Shown here piece by piece: positions 54,093 to 62,670 of a DNA stretch of 64,000 nucleotides. The DNA is from Jannaschia helgolandensis (GTDB lineage: Bacteria; Pseudomonadota; Alphaproteobacteria; Rhodobacterales; Rhodobacteraceae): the NCBI RefSeq assembly GCF_900109285.1, contig NZ_FNZQ01000006.1, positions 124,001 through 188,000 on the forward strand. The letters run 5' to 3'. Positions within the stretch are counted from its first letter, which is position 1. Every line of letters starts with the position of its first letter. A program made the translations under genes and the position numbers. The notes under the pieces were generated by a model that saw only the letters and a program-made list of their open reading frames with translations, searched no databases and was not told the DNA's origin.

Positions 54093-54716
54093 ATGTCGAA
54101 ATCCGATGAACCCAGCCTGATCCAGCTTGCCCGCGAGAGCGGTGCCCACATTCAGGCCGAGCCGCTTGATCTGGGAAGCCGCGTCCGTGATCTGCGCAAA
54201 TCGCGCGGCTGGACACTGGAACAGGCGGCGCGGCAGGCGGGGCTGGCGCGGTCAACGCTGTCCAAGATCGAGAATGGGCAGATGTCGCCCACCTTCGATG
54301 CGTTGAAAAAGCTGGCGACGGGGCTGGAGATCGGCGTGCCGCAACTGTTCACGCCGCCCACCAAGGGGCAGGTGACCGGTCGGCGCGATATCACCATGTC
54401 GGGCGAAGGGCAGACCCACGTCACGACCACATATGAGCATGAACTGCTGGGCAGCACGCTGACGAAGAAATCCATGCTGCCCTATCGCTCCCGCGTCCGG
54501 GCCCGCAGGTTCGATGAATTCGACGGATGGGTGCGCCACGACGGAGAGGAGTTCCTGCTGGTCCTGACCGGCACGATCCGTCTGTATCTGGAGTTTTATG
54601 AGCCGGTCGAGATGCGTCGCGGCGACAGCGCGTATTATGACGCATCGATGGGTCACAACGTGATCTCGACCTCACCCGAAGACGCGGTGATCCTCTGGGT
54701 CACCAGTCTGGGATAG
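54093..54716 (+). CDS. XRE family regulator with C-terminal cupin
   Basis: 207 residues. N-terminal helix-turn-helix (RVRDLRKSRGWTLEQAARQA...STLSKIENGQMSPTFDALKKL, about 28-75) and a small cupin barrel (HDGEEFLLVLTGTIRLYLEF, RRGDSAYYDASMGHNVIST). Such regulators often sense small metabolites, for example in polyamine or amino-acid degradation. Start at 54093 (MSKSDEPS, AAGG upstream); an in-frame ATG at 54054 is possible. It follows DUF1330 by 62 bases and could regulate preT. Confidence 0.87.
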   Translation: MSKSDEPSLIQLARESGAHIQAEPLDLGSRVRDLRKSRGWTLEQAARQAGLARSTLSKIENGQMSPTFDALKKLATGLEIGVPQLFTPPTKGQVTGRRDITMSGEGQTHVTTTYEHELLGSTLTKKSMLPYRSRVRARRFDEFDGWVRHDGEEFLLVLTGTIRLYLEFYEPVEMRRGDSAYYDASMGHNVISTSPEDAVILWVTSLG

Positions 54717-55086
54717 CGGTCTCGTCATAGGTCAGGTCCAGATCGAACCCGGTCACGGCAAGATTCGGATAGGCCCGCAACACGTCCATGAACGCCGCAT
54801 ATCGTGCGCGTGGCTCTGCGCTGGCGACGGTTTGACGGAACGACAATCGCGCCAGATGACGGCGATAGGATTGACCGTAGGTCCAGTATTGGTTCGGCGT
54901 GAGCGCGGCCGCGCCCTCGCGACCTGCGAACACGATCCGGATGCGCGCGTCGCCCGCGTCTGTCGTGTTCGGCGCGTCGAACCACAAGTACGAAGGATCG
55001 TAGTGGCCCGAAATATCGAGCCGTTCCTGCGCGATCGCCGGTGCGGTCAGCATCAGGGCGATCAATCCGGGAAGGGCGGCCTTCAT
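54700..55086 (-). CDS. secreted hypothetical protein
   Basis: 128 residues with a signal peptide (MKAALPGLIALMLTAPAIAQ). The mature domain (DISGHYDPSYLWFDAPNTTDAGDARIRIVFAG) is beta-rich and contains no Cys. Family not recognised. Its start overlaps the stop of the 115-residue gene upstream (ATGA), and its last 17 bases overlap the convergent XRE gene. Confidence 0.7.
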   Translation of the reverse strand: MKAALPGLIALMLTAPAIAQERLDISGHYDPSYLWFDAPNTTDAGDARIRIVFAGREGAAALTPNQYWTYGQSYRRHLARLSFRQTVASAEPRARYAAFMDVLRAYPNLAVTGFDLDLTYDETAIPDW

Positions 55087-55430
55087 CGGTCGCGCCCCAC
55101 CGGGTTTTCGGTCTTGGCGTCGTCGCCGAAGCGCGCGTCGTCCGACATCGCGTCTTCGCCCTCGGCAATGTAATCGCCACTGTCTTGGATCGAGGCGTTG
55201 TCATGAACCGGCGCGGAATAGGCGTCGGCGGGAAGGGGACCGGACAGAAACTCGTGCAGGCGCTGGTGTGCCTCGTCTGTCGGTATCCCTTGTTTGTCGG
55301 CGATGACCTTGGACAGCAGCACGGTCGAACCATCGGCACCGGACAGATCTTCGTCTGTCAGTTCGGGATATGCGGACAATATCGGGTCGCGGAACGGGAC
55401 CCAGTCGCGGGCAAAATCTTCACGGCTCAT
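55083..55430 (-). CDS. hypothetical acidic cytoplasmic protein
   Basis: 115 residues, no signal peptide or membrane segment. Opens MSREDFARDWVPFRDPILSAYPELT, contains a short helical middle (SKVIADKQGIPTDEAHQRLHEFL) and a disordered Asp/Glu-rich end. The opening and length recall small stress-type proteins but I do not recognise a family. Start at 55430 and ATGA overlap with the secreted protein gene show a two-gene unit. Confidence 0.7.
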   Translation of the reverse strand: MSREDFARDWVPFRDPILSAYPELTDEDLSGADGSTVLLSKVIADKQGIPTDEAHQRLHEFLSGPLPADAYSAPVHDNASIQDSGDYIAEGEDAMSDDARFGDDAKTENPVGRDR

Positions 55431-55484
55431 GATGGTTTCCTTCCTTGGTTTTGGGAAACGCACACCCGACAGCCTCGGTTCCGG

Positions 55485-56510
55485 TCAGGCGAACATCTCG
55501 GCCAGATCGACGCTCGACCGATCGCCGATGGCGTCGAAATCACGCTCCAGAAAGGCGTCTGCCGCCGCTTGCCCGGCGGTGCGAAGCTGCGCCATGACGA
55601 TCGGGTTGGCAACCGACTTGGTCGCGACCGACAGCTTGCGCATCAACTCATCGTCCGCAACCATGTGAACCAGCACATCCTTCATGGCACCTTCGGGGAT
55701 CGTGCCCGACCGCACCAGACGCTGCACGAAGTGGATGGCCCGCAATTCGCGAAAAAGCGATGTATTGAAGCTGATCTCGTTGATCCGGTTCTGGATTTCA
55801 CGGGCGGTGACCGGCAGAATGGGGCGTTCCAGCGGATTTATGTTCACGATCAGGATGTCACGCGGCAGATCCGCAGCGAACAGCGGAAACAATGCGGGGT
55901 TGCCGGTATAACCGCCGTCCCAATAGGATTCTCCGTCGATCACGACCGCCGGAAACAAGGTCGGCAGACAGGCCGATGCCAAGATGGAATCCGGCCCGAT
56001 GGCCTCGTGGTTGAACAGCTTGATCTTGCCGGTGCGCACATTGGTTGCGCAGATGTGAAACGCCGGTCCCGCGTCCGAACAGATGGCATCGAAGTTCAAC
56101 CCCTCGACGACCTTGCGTAAGGCATTGGATGCGAATTCGCCTGTCATATAGGGCGACACGGCCCGCGACATGCCGTCGATCAGTTGATATCCGGGCGACA
56201 TTTCAATCATATGACTGACCGCCAGGGGCGAAAAGCCGGCAAGCCAGGGGGCCAGCCGTTCGTCCGTCAGGGCACCGATATCTGTCCAGACCTGTTCCAG
56301 CGTGTCGAGTGCCAGATTCCGGCTGCCCTGCGCCAGACCGCATTTCACCGCCGCGCCGTTCAGCGCGCCCGCGCTGGTCCCCGAAATGGCTGCGATCTCG
56401 ATCCGCTCGTCGGCCAGAATCCGCTCCAGCACGCCCCAGGTGAACGCGCCATGTGCTCCGCCGCCCTGAAGGGCCAGATTGATTTGCTTCGCCTTGGGTT
56501 CGGTTGCCAT
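55485..56510 (-). CDS. patatin-like phospholipase
   Basis: 341 residues. Patatin lipase motifs: the oxyanion loop LQGGGAHGAFTWGVL (about 14-28), nucleophile Ser46 in GTSAG, and catalytic Asp in DGGYTGNPALF. No signal peptide, so a cytosolic acyl hydrolase acting on phospholipids or storage lipids; related proteins in this group accompany polyhydroxyalkanoate metabolism. Stands as a single gene 53 bases after the small acidic protein. Confidence 0.92.
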   Translation of the reverse strand: MATEPKAKQINLALQGGGAHGAFTWGVLERILADERIEIAAISGTSAGALNGAAVKCGLAQGSRNLALDTLEQVWTDIGALTDERLAPWLAGFSPLAVSHMIEMSPGYQLIDGMSRAVSPYMTGEFASNALRKVVEGLNFDAICSDAGPAFHICATNVRTGKIKLFNHEAIGPDSILASACLPTLFPAVVIDGESYWDGGYTGNPALFPLFAADLPRDILIVNINPLERPILPVTAREIQNRINEISFNTSLFRELRAIHFVQRLVRSGTIPEGAMKDVLVHMVADDELMRKLSVATKSVANPIVMAQLRTAGQAAADAFLERDFDAIGDRSSVDLAEMFA

Positions 56511-56893
56511 GCGTCTTCTCCTACAAGGCGATGAGATCGACGACGAATGCGCCTTGGGTCGTCATGCCGGAAACGCGGCAGACCTTTGCTATCGACCTCG
56601 ATCAATGTATCGTTGTCTGCACCGCACCATCGGTGCGCGGGACCATCGCCGTGCCGATCAGTTCATCGCAAGTAGCGAAATGGCGCGCAGCGGCAAGTCC
56701 CATCGCGCTTTCCTGCCGGTGAAGGTAACGAATTTTTTACGAAATGACACTCGCATGCCGCCGTGTGTTGTATGATTACGGGATGGACCATGGATGCAAC
56801 ATCTGCGAAAGGCCCCTTCTGTATCTGCATGACTGCTCTGCGATGACGGCAGTCCGGCGGCGCGGCAGCTAGCCCGCAACTATCGGTAAAGCC
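56511..56893. other. upstream region of the patatin gene without a recognisable gene
   Basis: 383 bases between the patatin start and the small-RNA terminator. It should hold the patatin promoter. Short frames exist on both strands but none shows a ribosome site or protein-like composition. Confidence 0.5.
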
Positions 56894-56969
56894 AAAAAAA
56901 ACGCCCGCACAAGGCGGGCGCTAAGTCATTGAGGCAGGTTTCATACAGGCAAGAAACCTATCGAGCAGT
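56894..56969 (-). ncRNA. candidate small regulatory RNA (about 76 nt)
   Basis: On the minus strand a near-consensus promoter (TTGGAC, 17-base spacer, TATAAC) predicts a start near 56969. The transcript would hold a first hairpin AGGTTTC / GAAACCT with a ten-base loop (56936-56959) and end in a GCGGGCG/CGCCCGC terminator followed by eight U. No open frame fits, and no gene on this strand lies close upstream to need the terminator. It matches no small RNA I know. The promoter-hairpin-terminator layout is typical of free-standing sRNA genes. Confidence 0.6.
56902..56920 (-). terminator. terminator ending the candidate small RNA
   Basis: CGCCCGC / GCGGGCG, seven GC pairs with a five-base loop, flanked by eight A on the plus strand (56894-56901), i.e. 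a U8 tail for a minus-strand transcript. Strong intrinsic terminator. Confidence 0.92.
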
Positions 56970-56975
56970 AAGTCT

Positions 56976-57004
56976 GTTATAGACCTTCATCTTACGGAGT
57001 CCAA
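56976..57004 (-). promoter_or_regulatory. sigma-70-type promoter of the candidate small RNA
   Basis: Minus strand: -35 TTGGAC (complement of 56999-57004), 17-base spacer, -10 TATAAC (complement of 56976-56981). Spacing is ideal and the -10 has five of six consensus bases. Confidence 0.6.
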
Positions 57005-57081
57005 GCTAAAGTTTAACGAGCGCTCACTGAGTGTTTCAGATAAACTTCAAAGTGAACAATACGTTACTGTTGGGCAAGACA

Positions 57082-58914
57082 ATGATGAACAAGTGTTTCT
57101 CGCGAATCCGGTTCTGCGGGGGCGTGATACTCGCAACCATGGCGGGGCTGGGAATCGCCTTTCCGGTGGTCGCGGACGGGCATGGAATTGCGCTTTACGG
57201 CGAACCTGCGCTGCCCTCCGATTACACGAATTTGCCGCAGGCGAACCCGGACGCGCCCACTGGTGGAACCTTCGTGGACGGCCAGGTCGGCAGCTTCGAC
57301 AGCCTCAATCCTCACATCCTGCAGGGCAACACGCCGTGGCAATTGCGCTTTCTGGCCTACGAAAGCCTCATGGGTCGCGCCTATGACGAGCCGTTCACCC
57401 TGTATGGCCTTCTGGCCGAACGGGTCGAGGTCAACGACGAGCAGACCCAGATCACCTTCACCCTGAACCCGGCGGCGGAATTTTCCGACGGCACCCCGGT
57501 CACGCAGGACGACGTGATCTGGTCCTGGAACATTCTGGGGCAGGCGGGGGCGAACGGACGTTATCGCAGCGCCTTCTCCAAGGTTGAAAGCGTCGAAAAG
57601 GTCGGTGATCGCGGCATCCGGTTCACCATCGGTGCGCCCGACCGGGAACTGCTGATGACGCTGGGGTTCCGCCCGATCATGAAGTCCGCGCAATACGCCG
57701 ACGACGAAAGTGCCTTCTTCCGTTCGGGTCTGAACAACATCCCCATCACGACCGCCCCCTATGTCATCACCGATTTCGATCCGGGCCGCTTCGTCGAGCT
57801 TTCGCGCAATGAGGATTACTGGGGGGCCGACCTGCCGTTCCGTCGCGGCACGAATGTCATCGACACGATCCGGATGGAATTCTTCGGCGATGCGACGGCG
57901 CATTTCGAGGCATTCAAGGCAGGCGAACTGTCGACGATGCGCGAAACCAATGCCGCCAAATGGGCGCGCGACTACGATTTTCCGGCGGTCCGGTCGGGCG
58001 ACATCGTGCTGTCGGAAATTCCCCATCAACGCCCGTCCGGCATGACCGGGTTCGCGATGAATACGCGGCGCGACCTGTTCGACGACTGGCGGGTGCGGCA
58101 GGCGATGATCGAGGTCTTCAACTTCGACTATATCAACAACGTCATCAACGGCGGCACGCAGCCCCGGATCACGTCGTATTACTCGAACTCGCCATTGGGC
58201 ATGGAACCCGGACCTGCGCAGGGCGCAGTTGCCGACCTGCTGGAGCCTTTCGCGGACAGTCTGCTGCCCGGCACCATCGAAGGATACAACCTGCCCGAAA
58301 CCGATGGGCGCGCCTCCAACCGCAAGGGTCTGCGCGCCGCCAGCCGCTTGCTGGAGGATGCCGGATATACCGTCGAAAACGGGGTGCTGACGGGGCCGAA
58401 CGGGCCGGTGACTTTCGATATCCTGGTCCAGACCGGATCGTCCGAAGTGCAGTCCATTGCCGATATCTACATCGAATCGCTCAAGGGTCTGGGCATAGAC
58501 GCCCGTGCCGTGGCCATCGACAGCGCCCAGTTCACCGACCGGGTCACGAATTACGACTTCGACATGGTCTGGTATCAGTGGGGCCTTTCGCTATCGCCCG
58601 GCAACGAGCAACTGGCCTATTGGGGTCCCGATGGCGTGACCGCGCCCGTCTCGCGCAATGTGATGGGTGCAGACGATCCGGCGATATCGGAAATGATAGA
58701 TGCCATGCTGAACGCAGACTCCCAGGAAGGGTATGTCGCCGCCATTCGCGCGCTGGACCGGGTGCTGACGGCGGGGCGGTACGTCGTGCCGATCTGGCAT
58801 AATCCCGTCAGCTGGATCGCGCATGACAAGGCGCTGACCTATCCGGCGGACCGGCTGCCGATCTATGGCGACTGGATCGGATTTCAGCCCGATGTCTGGT
58901 GGTTCGAAAATTAA
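57082..58914 (+). CDS. family 5 extracellular solute-binding protein (peptide/YejA-like), orphan
   Basis: 610 residues with a signal peptide (RFCGGVILATMAGLGIAFPVVA). SBP_bac_5 hallmarks: GIALYGEPALPSDYTNLPQANPDAP, GSFDSLNPHILQGNTPWQ, LAERVEVNDEQTQITFTLNP with FSDGTPVTQDDVIWSW, and the end VPIWHNPVSWIAHDKALTYP. It resembles YejA, which binds microcin C-type or other peptides. No permease or ATPase genes follow, so it would have to work with components elsewhere. Start uncertain between ATGs at 57082 and 57085; no good ribosome site. Confidence 0.88.
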   Translation: MMNKCFSRIRFCGGVILATMAGLGIAFPVVADGHGIALYGEPALPSDYTNLPQANPDAPTGGTFVDGQVGSFDSLNPHILQGNTPWQLRFLAYESLMGRAYDEPFTLYGLLAERVEVNDEQTQITFTLNPAAEFSDGTPVTQDDVIWSWNILGQAGANGRYRSAFSKVESVEKVGDRGIRFTIGAPDRELLMTLGFRPIMKSAQYADDESAFFRSGLNNIPITTAPYVITDFDPGRFVELSRNEDYWGADLPFRRGTNVIDTIRMEFFGDATAHFEAFKAGELSTMRETNAAKWARDYDFPAVRSGDIVLSEIPHQRPSGMTGFAMNTRRDLFDDWRVRQAMIEVFNFDYINNVINGGTQPRITSYYSNSPLGMEPGPAQGAVADLLEPFADSLLPGTIEGYNLPETDGRASNRKGLRAASRLLEDAGYTVENGVLTGPNGPVTFDILVQTGSSEVQSIADIYIESLKGLGIDARAVAIDSAQFTDRVTNYDFDMVWYQWGLSLSPGNEQLAYWGPDGVTAPVSRNVMGADDPAISEMIDAMLNADSQEGYVAAIRALDRVLTAGRYVVPIWHNPVSWIAHDKALTYPADRLPIYGDWIGFQPDVWWFEN

Positions 58915-58924
58915 CGCCCCGCCG

Positions 58925-59200
58925 TCAGGTCCAATGTGGCAGTTGCCCACCCGGCAGTGCCGTGCGGGCCTGCAACAGACGGTCGAAGGGCAGGGATTGC
59001 GCCGTGCAGACGCCCTGCACCCAATCGTCGTTCAGCAATACGAAATCCAGCACCGCACCCAGAAAATCCGGATCGGCGGCAGCCCCACGGATCGTTTCGC
59101 GGTCGGCCCCGGTCGCGCTCTGGAACGTGTCCAGCAACTCGGCCTGGGCCAGCCATGCCAATGCCCCGAGGGCGATCACTTCGGCGTCATCCTGTCGCAT
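58925..59200 (-). CDS. DUF3572 family protein
   Basis: 91 residues, matching DUF3572: AEVIALGALAWLAQAELLDTFQSATGAD, DPDFLGAVLDFVLLNDDWV and a final ARTALPGGQLPHW. Small helical cytoplasmic protein of unknown function, limited to Alphaproteobacteria. It is divergent from pleD with 106 bases between starts, a neighbourhood common in Rhodobacterales. Convergent with the solute-binding protein gene. Confidence 0.88.
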   Translation of the reverse strand: MRQDDAEVIALGALAWLAQAELLDTFQSATGADRETIRGAAADPDFLGAVLDFVLLNDDWVQGVCTAQSLPFDRLLQARTALPGGQLPHWT

Positions 59201-59306
59201 ATTTCCCCCGCTCTCTACGAAAAGCGCTCCGCTGGAAACCTTTTGTTAACCTTAAGGCCTGCATATCGACTTTGACGATTTTATGAACACTTGCGAGAAC
59301 CCTGCC

Positions 59307-60716
59307 ATGCCCGGTCGCATCCTCGTTGTCGATGACGTTGCCACGAATAGAATCGTGATGAAGGTCAAGCTGTCGGCCGCGCGGTACGATGTCGTTCCGG
59401 CGGTCAGCGGCGCCGAAGCTCTGGAAATCGCACGCGCCGGTGGTATCGACATCATCATCATGGACATGATGATGCCGCGCATGACCGGGGCCGAAGCCTG
59501 TCGTCTTTTGCGGGCCGATCCTCTGACCGCCACGATCCCGGTGATTCTCGTGACCGCCTCGGACGACGTCGAGGCCAGGATGCAGGGCCTGTCCGCCGGG
59601 GCCGACGATTTTCTCTCCAAGCCGGTTGACGAAGTGGCGCTGCTGGCCCGCGTCCGTTCGCTCCTGCGCTCGCGGGAGGAGGAGCGGGATTATCACGCGC
59701 GCGGCGGCGACATGCTGGAAATGGCCCGCACGTCGATCCCCGGCCTGTCCGAAGCCGGGGGGCAGACGGGGTTCCAGCCTCGCCCCGTGCCCGTCGACGG
59801 ACGTATCGCCCTGATCGGTGCACCCGAAGCCAAATGGCTGCCGGTGCAGCGCGACCGTCTGCGCCCCCTGTTCCGCGAGGCGGTGTCGATCATGGGCCGC
59901 GACGTGGCGTTGGCGCTCAGCGAAGATCACGTGCCGGACCTGTTCCTGATCGAGGCCGACCTGGCCGCCCGCAACGAAGGCCTGCGCCTGATGTCCGAGT
60001 TGCGCTCGCGCAATGCCACACGGCATGCCGCCTTCATCGTGCTTTTACCGCAGGGCGACAGCGAACGCGCCGCGACCGCACTGGACCTGGGGGCCGCCGA
60101 CGTCAGCTATCATCCGTTCCCGGTGGACGAGATCGCGATGCGGATACGCACGCAACTGGCCCGCAAGCGTCGTGCCGACAAGATGCGCGACACGCTGGAT
60201 ACCGGGTTCAAGATGGCGATGTTCGATCCGCTGACCGGGTTGCACAATCGCCGTTATGGCTTGCATCACCTCGATCTGGTCGCGACACGCTGCCGGGCAC
60301 AGGGCATCCGCGCAGGCGTCATCGCGATGGACATAGATCACTTCAAACAGGTCAACGACACCCACGGACACCCCGTTGGCGATAGCGTTCTGGCCCGCGT
60401 GGCACAGGTTCTGCGCGACAGTCTGCGGTCCGAGGATCTGGTCGCCCGCATCGGCGGGGAAGAATTTCTCGCTATCCTGCCCGACGCCGATCTGGCGCAG
60501 GTGCGCATCGTTGCCGAACGGCTGCGCTCGGCCGTCGAGACGATGCAGGTGCCTCTGCCCGGCGGCGCGCCGCTTTCGGTGACCCTGTCGCTGGGCGTGG
60601 CAATGCTGGAAAATCGCGATGATGCAGGGTCGGAGGTTCTGTGCCGCGCCGACCGCGCCCTTTATTCCGCCAAGGACGGCGGACGCAATCGCGTGCAACT
60701 GGCGACGCCGGACTGA
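59307..60716 (+). CDS. pleD: PleD-type response regulator diguanylate cyclase
   Basis: 469 residues: REC domain (phospho-Asp in IIIMDMMMPRM, about 53), second degenerate receiver (about 155-270), GGDEF domain from about 300. The catalytic motif is GGEEF in ARIGGEEFLAILPDA, and the inhibitory I-site RSED sits five residues before it, as in Caulobacter PleD. It makes cyclic di-GMP. Start at MPGRILVVDD (59307); an in-frame ATG at 59283 adds eight residues. Confidence 0.93.
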   Translation: MPGRILVVDDVATNRIVMKVKLSAARYDVVPAVSGAEALEIARAGGIDIIIMDMMMPRMTGAEACRLLRADPLTATIPVILVTASDDVEARMQGLSAGADDFLSKPVDEVALLARVRSLLRSREEERDYHARGGDMLEMARTSIPGLSEAGGQTGFQPRPVPVDGRIALIGAPEAKWLPVQRDRLRPLFREAVSIMGRDVALALSEDHVPDLFLIEADLAARNEGLRLMSELRSRNATRHAAFIVLLPQGDSERAATALDLGAADVSYHPFPVDEIAMRIRTQLARKRRADKMRDTLDTGFKMAMFDPLTGLHNRRYGLHHLDLVATRCRAQGIRAGVIAMDIDHFKQVNDTHGHPVGDSVLARVAQVLRDSLRSEDLVARIGGEEFLAILPDADLAQVRIVAERLRSAVETMQVPLPGGAPLSVTLSLGVAMLENRDDAGSEVLCRADRALYSAKDGGRNRVQLATPD

Positions 60717-60736
60717 CGACAGCGCCTGTTGCCGGA

Positions 60737-61186
60737 TTATTTGCGGGTCCGCGGTCGCGAGAGATGTTCAGCCAGCGCCACGCGATCCTCGACTGACAGA
60801 TCAGCGATGACCTTTCCCAGCATGGTGATGCCGCGCCCGGCGATTTCGCCCTGCAGGTCACGCTGCATCCGCATCGCCGTCTCGAAGGCTGCCCGGTCGA
60901 ATGGCTCGGCGCGCAGGGCGTCGACAACGACAGCTTGCGCCGTTCGCATGCGCGCGCGCCCATCGCCCAGACCGCCGTCGGCGCGCAACGCCATGAACAG
61001 CGCACGGCGTGCGTCGCGGTCCAGCCCGCGTGACAGCGCCGCGATTTCAGGCGGGCCACCGAAGCCACGCCGGTCGTCGTGCATGATCGGCTCGCCGGTC
61101 AGCATCGCGCCGATCACGGCGGTCGCCACGGCCACGTTCACCGCCAGCGATGCGATCAGCGCCCATTTGATCCACCTTGCGGTCAT
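60737..61186 (-). CDS. periplasmic heavy-metal sensor / CpxP-like protein
   Basis: 149 residues. N-terminal membrane anchor (WIKWALIASLAVNVAVATAVIGAM) and a helical periplasmic domain (ALSRGLDRDARRALFMALRAD, MRTAQAVVVDALRAEPFDRAAFETAM) that fits the metal-resistance/CpxP-like family (PF13801). Probably a sensor or chaperone for envelope stress that works with the ECF sigma factor two genes upstream. Its start overlaps the stop of the 107-residue gene (ATGA); GAGGAGG precedes it. Confidence 0.85.
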   Translation of the reverse strand: MTARWIKWALIASLAVNVAVATAVIGAMLTGEPIMHDDRRGFGGPPEIAALSRGLDRDARRALFMALRADGGLGDGRARMRTAQAVVVDALRAEPFDRAAFETAMRMQRDLQGEIAGRGITMLGKVIADLSVEDRVALAEHLSRPRTRK

Positions 61187-61506
61187 CCTGCGTCCTCCTC
61201 GGACCAGACGGTCCCGAAAATCTCGTCCATCAGCGCGGCGTCCGCCGTGTCCACGCCAACATCCGCCGGAACGAATTCCAGAACGACCGTCGGCTGTGCC
61301 ATACCCAGCCACAACCCCAGCACCGCCGCTGCGGGCACGCCGACCAGTCCGCCAATCCAGGCCCGTACCCGGTCAGCACCCGAGGCCGCCTGCGCAACAG
61401 CGGCGGGAACTGCATCCGCCAGGATACGCGCCCTCAACCCGTCGCCCAGCGGCGTCGTGTCGTCCCGCGCGGCGCGCAGCATAAGGTCCAGATCTTTATC
61501 GGCCAT
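61183..61506 (-). CDS. small anti-sigma-like membrane protein
   Basis: 107 residues: a cytoplasmic helical part (MADKDLDLMLRAARDDTTPLGDGLRARIL), one membrane helix (IGGLVGVPAAAVLGLWLGM) and a short acidic periplasmic end. It sits between an ECF sigma factor and a CpxP-like sensor, overlapping both, which makes an anti-sigma role likely, but it lacks a clear zinc HxxxCxxC motif. Start chosen at 61506; MTMADK at 61512 is an alternative. Confidence 0.72.
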   Translation of the reverse strand: MADKDLDLMLRAARDDTTPLGDGLRARILADAVPAAVAQAASGADRVRAWIGGLVGVPAAAVLGLWLGMAQPTVVLEFVPADVGVDTADAALMDEIFGTVWSEEDAG

Positions 61507-62068
61507 GGTCATCCCCTTCCGTCTCCCGCAACAGGTCCGCCAGCCGCCGCTTGCCACGTGCTGTCAGGCTTTCCACCGCTTCGACCCCACATCCCAGCAT
61601 GGCGGCAATATCCGGGTTCGAATACCCTTCGACGTGCCGCAACACGACCGCCTGCCGCTGTCGGTCGGGCAGTGAGGCCAGCGCCGCATCCAGTGCAGAC
61701 AGGCCTTCGGCCCGGATCATCCCCGCCAGGACCGGCATGGCGTCGTCCGCCGGTTCCCCGGCATCGTCGAGCGGTGCGGTCCGTGCCGACCGGCGTTTGG
61801 CGTCCACCGCCAGGTTCGCGGCCACCCGGCCCAGCCAGGTCGACATCTGCGCGGCACCGGCGGCATCCCAGCTGGCCGCGCGCTTCCAGAGTCGCAGGAA
61901 CGCTTCCTGCACGATATCCTCGGCCAGCGCGCGGTCGCCTGCCGTCATACGCAGCGAGAACGCCATCAGACGCGGGCCCAGCCGGTCGAGCAGGGCCGCC
62001 GCAGCCGCCCCGTCGCCCTGACCCGCACGGGCCAGCAACCCGGCCTCGATCTCGCGTGCATCTTCCAT
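61496..62068 (-). CDS. ECF RNA polymerase sigma factor
   Basis: 190 residues. Region 2 (LMAFSLRMTAGDRALAEDIVQEAFLRLWK, Asp-rich -10 binding) and region 4 (ALASLPDRQRQAVVLRHVEGYSNPDIAAMLGCGVEAVESLTARGKRRL across it) are complete. It should direct polymerase to its own operon and stress genes. The two downstream genes are coupled and look like its regulators. ATG 62068 chosen (MEDAREIEAG); an upstream GTG-type start at 62107 is possible. Confidence 0.9.
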   Translation of the reverse strand: MEDAREIEAGLLARAGQGDGAAAAALLDRLGPRLMAFSLRMTAGDRALAEDIVQEAFLRLWKRAASWDAAGAAQMSTWLGRVAANLAVDAKRRSARTAPLDDAGEPADDAMPVLAGMIRAEGLSALDAALASLPDRQRQAVVLRHVEGYSNPDIAAMLGCGVEAVESLTARGKRRLADLLRETEGDDHGR

Positions 62069-62112
62069 TGCCCCCCCGGCATATGCGGGCGACAGAGCCG
62101 CCCGCATGGGTC

Positions 62113-62670
62113 TCAGTTTTCGTCACGTTCCTTGCGGGGGCCCATGGCGTCCCACTCCTCGGCGCTCAGGCTGCCGTTGTCATCGACATCGGCCCGTCCG
62201 AAGAACCGCGCGCCGCGATCATCGCTGTCACCCCGGTCGCCACGTTCATGGCGCTCGCCGCCCCGCGACCCGTGGCGCTCGCCGCCGTGACGCCCGCTAC
62301 GCTTTGCGCCGTCACGTCCGCCCCGCTTGTCCATACCGGCTTCCATCTCGTCCATGCTGAGCATGCCGTCTGCATCGCTGTCCAGACGTTCGATCATACG
62401 CGCGGTGCGGTTTTCGGTACGCGCTTCGGCCATGGCGCTCAGTTCGGTCGCAGACAAAAGACCGTCGCCATCGGTGTCGGCGGACGTGAACCGTGCCGTG
62501 CTGCGGTTTTCGCGGAAGGCGGCCATCTCTTCGGGGGTGACGGACCCGTCACCATTCGCGTCGACCTCGGAAAAGGCGGGTTTAGCCGGGGGGGTGCCCT
62601 GGGCATTGGCCACCGAGTTCAGCGACAGGCCGGCGGCGATGGCCAGGCCAAGGATTGCGATCTTCTTCAT
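62113..62670 (-). CDS. secreted EF-hand protein with Gly/Arg/His-rich insert
   Basis: 185 residues, signal peptide MKKIAILGLAIAAGLSLNSVANAQ. Four EF-hand loops: DANGDGSVTPEE, DTDGDGLLSATE, DSDADGMLSMDE and DVDDNGSLSAEE. Between the third and fourth is a 40-residue stretch rich in Gly, Arg and His (SGRHGGERHGSRGGERHERG), which may bind metal or anions. GGAG upstream of the ATG. Upstream of the ECF sigma gene on the same strand, 44 bases apart. Confidence 0.87.
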   Translation of the reverse strand: MKKIAILGLAIAAGLSLNSVANAQGTPPAKPAFSEVDANGDGSVTPEEMAAFRENRSTARFTSADTDGDGLLSATELSAMAEARTENRTARMIERLDSDADGMLSMDEMEAGMDKRGGRDGAKRSGRHGGERHGSRGGERHERGDRGDSDDRGARFFGRADVDDNGSLSAEEWDAMGPRKERDEN

